Source: an uncultured Pseudomonadota bacterium
GTDB taxonomy: Bacteria; Pseudomonadota; Gammaproteobacteria; Burkholderiales; Usitatibacteraceae
DNA length: 10,590 bases
Direction of reading: 5' to 3'
NCBI GenBank assembly: GCA_946885905.1
Contig: CAMPHL010000040.1
Coordinates: forward strand, 1 to 10,590
A model generated the notes under the pieces. It saw only the letters and a program-made list of their open reading frames with translations, was not told the DNA's origin and searched no databases. The position numbers and the translations under genes were made by a program. Positions 6,819-10,590 of the stretch are shown piece after piece. Position 1 is the stretch's first letter; each line of letters begins with the position of its first letter.

Positions 6819-7724
6819 ATGAGACTCGCGATGATCGGACTCGGGCGCATGGGCGCCAACATGGCGCGGCGCCTGCTCAAGGGCGGACACGAGCTGGACG
6901 TCTTCGATCCGGACTCCGCACCGCGCAAGGTCCTGGTCGAGCAGGGCGCGAAGGATGCCGAATCGCTCGCAACTCTCGTTGCCGCGATACCCAAGCCGCG
7001 GATCGTCTGGCTGATGGTTCCCGCGGGCCGGGTCACCGAGAGCACGCTCGCGGAGCTGGTCACGGTGCTCGAGCCCGGCGACACGGTCGTGGACGGCGGC
7101 AACTCCAACTACAAGGACACGCAACGCCGCGCGGCCGAGTTCGCATCCCGGGGCATCGCATACGTCGACTGCGGCACCAGCGGCGGCGTCTGGGGCCTCG
7201 AGAACGGCTACAGCCTGATGATCGGCGGCGATGCCGAGGCGGTCGAGCGACTGCGGCCCGTTTTCGAGACGCTGGCGCCGGCGGCGGACAAGGGCTGGGG
7301 ACATGTCGGCCCGTCGGGAGCGGGCCATTTCGCCAAGATGATCCACAACGGCATCGAGTACGGCCTGATGCAGGCGTACGCGGAGGGCTTCTCGATCCTC
7401 GCGCACAAGGAGGATCTGGCGCTCGATCTGCTCCAGCTGGCCGAAATCTGGCGGCACGGGAGCGTCGTGCGCTCATGGCTGCTCGACCTCACTGCCGGCG
7501 CCCTGAAGGACAATCCCGCGATGTCGGGAATCGCGCCCCACGTCCCGGATTCGGGCGAGGGGCGCTGGACGGTCCAGGAAGCGATCGACCTCGACGTGCC
7601 CGCGCCGGTGATCACGCTGGCGCTGCTGCAGCGGCTGCGCTCGCGCGACGACGACTCGTACGCGGACCGCCTGCTGGCTGCCATGCGCCAGCAGTTCGGC
7701 GGGCACGCGGTCAAGAAGGCCTAG
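6819..7724 (+). CDS. gnd: 6-phosphogluconate dehydrogenase, short (GndA) type, decarboxylating
   Basis: Converts 6-phosphogluconate to ribulose-5-phosphate and CO2 with reduction of NAD(P)+. At 301 residues it belongs to the short class rather than the 470-residue classical enzyme. Seen: nucleotide-binding GLGRMG (7-12), GGNSNY (93-98), substrate loop SGGVWGL (121-127), and the catalytic block GAGHFAKMIHNGIEYG with K173, N177 and E180. At the end of the second beta strand the sequence reads VFDPD (28-32) instead of the NRT typical of NADP enzymes, which suggests NAD+ preference (inference). It follows the DUF3460 gene and its last 14 bp overlap the convergent gntK, which makes its substrate. 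Neither zwf nor pgl is in the window. Confidence 0.93.
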   Translation: MRLAMIGLGRMGANMARRLLKGGHELDVFDPDSAPRKVLVEQGAKDAESLATLVAAIPKPRIVWLMVPAGRVTESTLAELVTVLEPGDTVVDGGNSNYKDTQRRAAEFASRGIAYVDCGTSGGVWGLENGYSLMIGGDAEAVERLRPVFETLAPAADKGWGHVGPSGAGHFAKMIHNGIEYGLMQAYAEGFSILAHKEDLALDLLQLAEIWRHGSVVRSWLLDLTAGALKDNPAMSGIAPHVPDSGEGRWTVQEAIDLDVPAPVITLALLQRLRSRDDDSYADRLLAAMRQQFGGHAVKKA

Positions 7725-8223
7725 GCGCGCGGCGCAGTTCGAGCGCCAATTCGTCCACGATCTCTTCCACCGGGAGCGCGATCGAAAGGACGATCGGGTT
7801 CTCCTCCGGGCCGGGCGGCTCGAGCGCGTCGAACTGGCTCTGCAGCAGCGATTGCGGCATGTAATGACCGCTGCGGCCCGCGAGCCGCCCCGCCACCAGG
7901 TCGTAGGGACCGCAGAGATAAGCGAACCGCACGTCCGCCCTTCCGCCCGAGAGCCGCTCCCGATAGCGGCGCTTGAGCGCCGAGCACGCCACGACGCAGG
8001 GGCGTTCCCGCATGCGCTGTGAGTCGATCCATGCCGCGATGGCGTCGAGCCATGGGCGGCGGTCCTCGTCCGTGAGCGCGATGCCCGAGCGCATCTTCTC
8101 GATGTTGGCCGGCGAGTGGAAGGTGTCGGCCTCCGCGAGATCCCAGCCCAGCTTTTGGGCGAGGCGGGCAGCGACCGTCGACTTGCCGCTGCCCGAGACG
8201 CCCATCACGACGACCGCAGGCAT
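7711..8223 (-). CDS. gntK: Gluconokinase, GntK type
   Basis: Phosphorylates D-gluconate to 6-phosphogluconate with ATP (EC 2.7.1.12). It is a 170-residue P-loop kinase, the usual size. The Walker A loop GVSGSGKST is at residues 8-16. The substrate region ADTFHSPANIEKM (32-44) and GIALTDEDRRPWL (47-59) follows the gluconokinase signature, although the second position after the acid is altered compared with the common GDxxHP. CSALKRRYRE and GHYMP are also typical. Its ATG overlaps the serB stop as TGATG, so it is probably translated from the serB message. Its 3' end overlaps the convergent gnd by 14 bp. The frame stays open further upstream, antisense-free but over serB in another frame; only the part from 8223 resembles gluconokinase. 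Confidence 0.93.
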   Translation of the reverse strand: MPAVVVMGVSGSGKSTVAARLAQKLGWDLAEADTFHSPANIEKMRSGIALTDEDRRPWLDAIAAWIDSQRMRERPCVVACSALKRRYRERLSGGRADVRFAYLCGPYDLVAGRLAGRSGHYMPQSLLQSQFDALEPPGPEENPIVLSIALPVEEIVDELALELRRAPRPS

Positions 8224-9065
8224 CAGGTCTCGGGAAAGAGGTTCAGCACGCCGTCGAGGCCCACGTGGTCGAGCGCATGCGTGGCCTTCTTCTTCACGAC
8301 CGGCTTCGCGTGATAGGCGATGCTGGTCCCGGCCTCGGCCATCATCGGCAAGTCGTTGGCGCCGTCGCCGATCGCCAGCACCTGTGATCGCTCGATGCCG
8401 AGCTCGCCCTTCAACCGCGCGACGTGGCCCGCCTTGCCCCTGGCGTCCACGAGTGCGCCCGTGGTCGTGCCCTTGAGCGCGCCGGCCTCCACGACCAGCA
8501 CGTTCGAGTACGCGTAGTCGAGCTGCAGCTGCTCCCGCACGCGGTCGGTGAAATAGGTGAAGCCGCCCGAAACGAGCAGGGTCTTCACGCCCGCTTTCCG
8601 GGCGGCCGCGATGAGGCGCTCGGCGCCGGGATTGAAGCGTAGGCGCTCGTCGTAGACGCGCTCGAGCGTCGATTCGGGCAGCCCTTCGAGCGCGCGCACG
8701 CGGCGCCTGAGGCTCTCGGGCCAGTCGATCTCGCCGCGCATCGCGGCCGCCGTCACTGCCGCCACCTCGGCCTTGCGGCCAGCGAAGTCGGCGATCTCGT
8801 CGATGCACTCGATGCAGATGAGGGTCGAGTCCATGTCCATCGCGAGCAGGCGGAAATCCGCGAGCCGCGCGTTTTCGGCCACGAAGGCCCAGTCGAGCTT
8901 CGCTTCGCTGCAGTGCGCCGCCACGGCATCGCGAGACGAGGCCTGCGCCTGGGTGATGCGGAAGGCGTTGTCGGCGATGCGCTCGATCGCCCGTCCGCGC
9001 GCGATCGCGTGCAGCGCCTTCAGGTCGGGGGTCGATACTTCCTCGCCCTGGACGATCAGGTTCAT
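8223..9065 (-). CDS. serB: Phosphoserine phosphatase
   Basis: Last step of L-serine synthesis: hydrolysis of O-phospho-L-serine (EC 3.1.3.3). It is a 280-residue cytosolic HAD-superfamily enzyme. Motif I DMDST has nucleophile D77 and acid/base D79; motif II is S166 in LLVSGGFT; K211 is in RGKAGH; motif III GDGANDLPM has D234 and D238. E86-D89 of ECIDE is the usual substrate-proximal region. Residues 1-70 form the short N-terminal domain seen in betaproteobacterial SerB (MNLIVQG start). ATG 9065 is preferred to an in-frame ATG at 9131, whose extra 22 residues (YQSHVIDRWYSGRETTISLHS) lack family character and overlap an inverted repeat. gntK is fused translationally downstream, an unusual partner for a serine gene. 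Confidence 0.95.
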   Translation of the reverse strand: MNLIVQGEEVSTPDLKALHAIARGRAIERIADNAFRITQAQASSRDAVAAHCSEAKLDWAFVAENARLADFRLLAMDMDSTLICIECIDEIADFAGRKAEVAAVTAAAMRGEIDWPESLRRRVRALEGLPESTLERVYDERLRFNPGAERLIAAARKAGVKTLLVSGGFTYFTDRVREQLQLDYAYSNVLVVEAGALKGTTTGALVDARGKAGHVARLKGELGIERSQVLAIGDGANDLPMMAEAGTSIAYHAKPVVKKKATHALDHVGLDGVLNLFPET

Positions 9066-9172
9066 CGAATGCAATGAGATGGTAGTTTCACGACCACTGT
9101 ACCAGCGGTCGATCACGTGCGACTGGTACAACTGCGGATCCCCTCCGCCCCCGAATCGGCTACTGTAGTCGC
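9066..9172. promoter_or_regulatory. Divergent intergenic region of serB and the methyltransferase
   Basis: This 107-bp gap must carry the promoters of both genes. TACTGT (9161-9166) is a weak -10 candidate only 6 bp before the methyltransferase ATG, which would leave almost no leader. The minus-strand TGGTACAGT (9105-9097) resembles an extended -10 for serB. Neither has a good -35, and neither gene has a visible Shine-Dalgarno. Confidence 0.3.
9098..9130. repeat. Inverted repeat upstream of serB
   Basis: TGTACCAG (9098-9105) and CTGGTACA (9123-9130) are perfect 8-bp inverted copies with a 17-bp spacer; inside it TCG/CGA can extend the stem past a 3-nt bulge, and CACGTG lies in the loop. It could be an operator for a dimeric regulator or a hairpin in the serB leader. 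No T-run follows, so it is not a terminator. Confidence 0.45.
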
Positions 9173-9979
9173 ATGAGCCTTTGTTCCGTCATCTCCGTCG
9201 AGGAATTCCAGGGCGACCCGCGCCGCCAGCAGATCGTGGACGAGATGCACGCCATGATGGGCGGCATCGTCGCGCATCCTTTCGGAGAGCATTGCCGCAT
9301 GGGCCGCGGGCGCCTGCGGCGCGCCGAGATCGAGTCGGGCAAGCACCTCGAGTATCCGTGGGCGATCGTTCACGGCGACTTCAGGCCGGGAATGAAAGTC
9401 CTCGACGCCGGCTGCGGTCGGGGCCTGCTGCAGTACTACCTGGCCCGGAGAGGCTGCAAGGTCTCGGGCTGCGACATCGACGGCTTCCGCTCGCGCCGCC
9501 TCCTCAAGCTGCAGCGCCTGGCTGCGCGGCTGGGCCTCGCACCCGCGCCGGACCTCACCTCGCGCCTACGCCGCAACGGCCGCTTCTTCGGGGTCGACGT
9601 CGACTACCACATCGAGCCGATGCAGCGCCTCACCTGGCCCGACGCCACCTTCGACCGGGTGTGCTCGATCTCGGTCCTGGAGCACATCCAGCCCCCGGAG
9701 GAACAGAAGAAGGCCGTGCAGGAGCTCGCGCGGGTCCTCAAGCCCGGCGGCCTGCTCATCCTCACGCTCGATTATTCGGAGAAGCCCGGCAGCGGCAAGC
9801 TCGATGCGTTTTCGCCGCTAGACGTGCAGCGTCTCATCGGCTGGTCCGGCCTCGCTCCCGTGGACAAGCCCGTCTACGAAGCATCCGGGGGATGGGAGCG
9901 GTACATGGCCGGGTTCAGGAAATTCGTGCAGGTCCCGGATTTCGACTACAGCTTCTTCACCCTGGTCCTGGCCAAGTAA
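9173..9979 (+). CDS. Class I SAM-dependent methyltransferase, substrate unknown
   Basis: A 268-residue predicted soluble methyltransferase. Motif I VLDAGCGRG (76-84) binds S-adenosylmethionine; the acidic residue ending the second strand is in GCDID (99-103). A motif-II-like segment WPDATFDRV (155-163), SVLEHI (167-172) and the LKPGGLLIL strand (189-197) complete the fold. This pattern resembles the UbiE/Methyltransf_11 group. The N-terminal 65 residues, with FGEHCRMGRGRLRRAEIESGKHLEYPW, do not match anything I recognise and may form a substrate cap. Residues 104-140 are basic (RSRRLLKLQRLAARL, RLRRNGRF), so an anionic, nucleic-acid or lipid substrate is possible but unproven. It lies between serB and mfd in the opposite orientation to both. 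I cannot name the substrate. Confidence 0.85.
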   Translation: MSLCSVISVEEFQGDPRRQQIVDEMHAMMGGIVAHPFGEHCRMGRGRLRRAEIESGKHLEYPWAIVHGDFRPGMKVLDAGCGRGLLQYYLARRGCKVSGCDIDGFRSRRLLKLQRLAARLGLAPAPDLTSRLRRNGRFFGVDVDYHIEPMQRLTWPDATFDRVCSISVLEHIQPPEEQKKAVQELARVLKPGGLLILTLDYSEKPGSGKLDAFSPLDVQRLIGWSGLAPVDKPVYEASGGWERYMAGFRKFVQVPDFDYSFFTLVLAK

Positions 9980-9994
9980 CCGGCGCTTGCGGCA

Positions 9995-10590
9995 TCAGGC
10001 GAGCCGTTTCAGGAACTGCCTCACCTCGCCGGCACGCTGCTTGAGGTCCTCGTGCTTCATCTCGATCTTCACGCGGTCGGGCCCGGGCAGTCGGTAGATG
10101 CGCGAGGACTGCACCAGCGACAGGATCTTCTTCGGCTCGACCGGCGGCTCCGGGATGAACTGCACCACGATGCCCGAGGGCGCGGCGTCGATCTTCTGCA
10201 CGCCCAGCGGTGCGCCCAGGATGCGCAGCTTGTGGCACTCGAGCAGCACGCGCGTGGGGTCGGGCAAGGGGCCGAAGCGGTCGACCAGCTCCTCGGTCAG
10301 GCGCTCGAGCTCGTCCTCGGTCTCGCAGTTCGCCAGGCGCTTGTAGAGCACCAGCCGCTCGTGCACGTCGCCGCAGTAGCTCTCGGGGAGCAGCGCGGGA
10401 GCGTGCAGGTTCACCTCGGTGGCGACGTTGAGCGGCTGCGAAAGGTCCGGTTCCTTGCCGCGTTTCAAGCTCTTCACCGCGTGATCGAGCATCTCGGTGT
10501 AGAGCGTGAAGCCGATGTCGTGGATGCCGCCCGATTGCGACTCGCCCAGCACTTCGCCCGCGCCGCGGATCTCGAGGTCGTGCATGGCGA
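9995..10590 (-). CDS. mfd: Transcription-repair coupling factor Mfd, C-terminal fragment
   Basis: Mfd is the RNA-polymerase translocase that removes stalled polymerase and recruits UvrA. Only the last 198 residues are in the window, with the frame open at the edge; full-length Mfd is about 1150 residues. The fragment begins AMHDLEIRGAGEVLGESQSG, the conserved end of the translocase module, followed by GFTLYTEMLDHAV. It then covers the C-terminal autoinhibitory domain D7, with LPESYCGDVHERLVLYKRL and ELVDRFGPLP as recognisable marks. The stop codon at 9995-9997 is 15 bp from the convergent methyltransferase stop, with no terminator hairpin between. In several Betaproteobacteria as I recall, mfd and serB are neighbours; here the methyltransferase separates them. 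Confidence 0.95.
   Translation of the reverse strand, partial: AMHDLEIRGAGEVLGESQSGGIHDIGFTLYTEMLDHAVKSLKRGKEPDLSQPLNVATEVNLHAPALLPESYCGDVHERLVLYKRLANCETEDELERLTEELVDRFGPLPDPTRVLLECHKLRILGAPLGVQKIDAAPSGIVVQFIPEPPVEPKKILSLVQSSRIYRLPGPDRVKIEMKHEDLKQRAGEVRQFLKRLA

Noticed and set aside
8224..8808. Upstream extension of the gluconokinase frame
   Set aside because: It is an out-of-frame reading of serB; GntK homology begins at ATG 8223 (MPAVVVMGVSGSGKS).

Overview
The window is compact, GC-rich chromosomal DNA and looks betaproteobacterial. The evidence is a small DUF3460-type protein (a family I know only from Betaproteobacteria), a glrK-qseG-glrR signalling operon, and a SerB and Mfd of the type found near each other in that class. 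I see no insertion sequence, CRISPR array, tRNA, rRNA or phage gene. This is inference from protein character, not a database match.

Layout. (1) 1-2799: a LacI-family regulator on the minus strand, whose stop lies just beyond base 1, is divergent from a two-gene plus-strand operon. That operon encodes uronate dehydrogenase (udh) and an SMP-30-type sugar-lactone lactonase. A TTGACA promoter and a perfect 14-bp LacI-type palindrome sit immediately before udh. (2) 2800-3076: a 277-bp gene-free gap holding two minus-strand intrinsic terminators, a sequence matching the sigma-54 -24/-12 consensus, and two inverted repeats resembling binding sites of GlrR. (3) 3077-6492: the minus-strand operon glrK-qseG-glrR, encoding a sensor kinase, an outer-membrane lipoprotein and a sigma-54 activator. 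The 5' end of glrK carries an apparent one-base frameshift. (4) 6546-7724: a DUF3460 gene and a short-type 6-phosphogluconate dehydrogenase (gnd), both plus strand. (5) 7711-9065: serB and gluconokinase gntK on the minus strand, joined by a TGATG overlap; gntK overlaps the 3' end of gnd. (6) 9173-9979: a class I methyltransferase of unknown substrate. (7) 9995-10590: the C-terminal end of mfd, minus strand.

How the genes work together. Udh oxidises galacturonate or glucuronate to an aldarolactone and the lactonase opens it to the aldaric acid, probably under repression by the divergent LacI protein. GntK and Gnd take gluconate through 6-phosphogluconate to ribulose-5-phosphate, so the window carries two sugar-acid routes. 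The most interesting part is the gap after glrR. In enterobacteria GlrR activates sigma-54 promoters of small RNAs. Here a strong sigma-54-like promoter with two GlrR-like sites about 110 and 177 bp upstream points at a strong terminator only about 12 nt past the predicted start, implying a tiny RNA or a gated antisense transcript.
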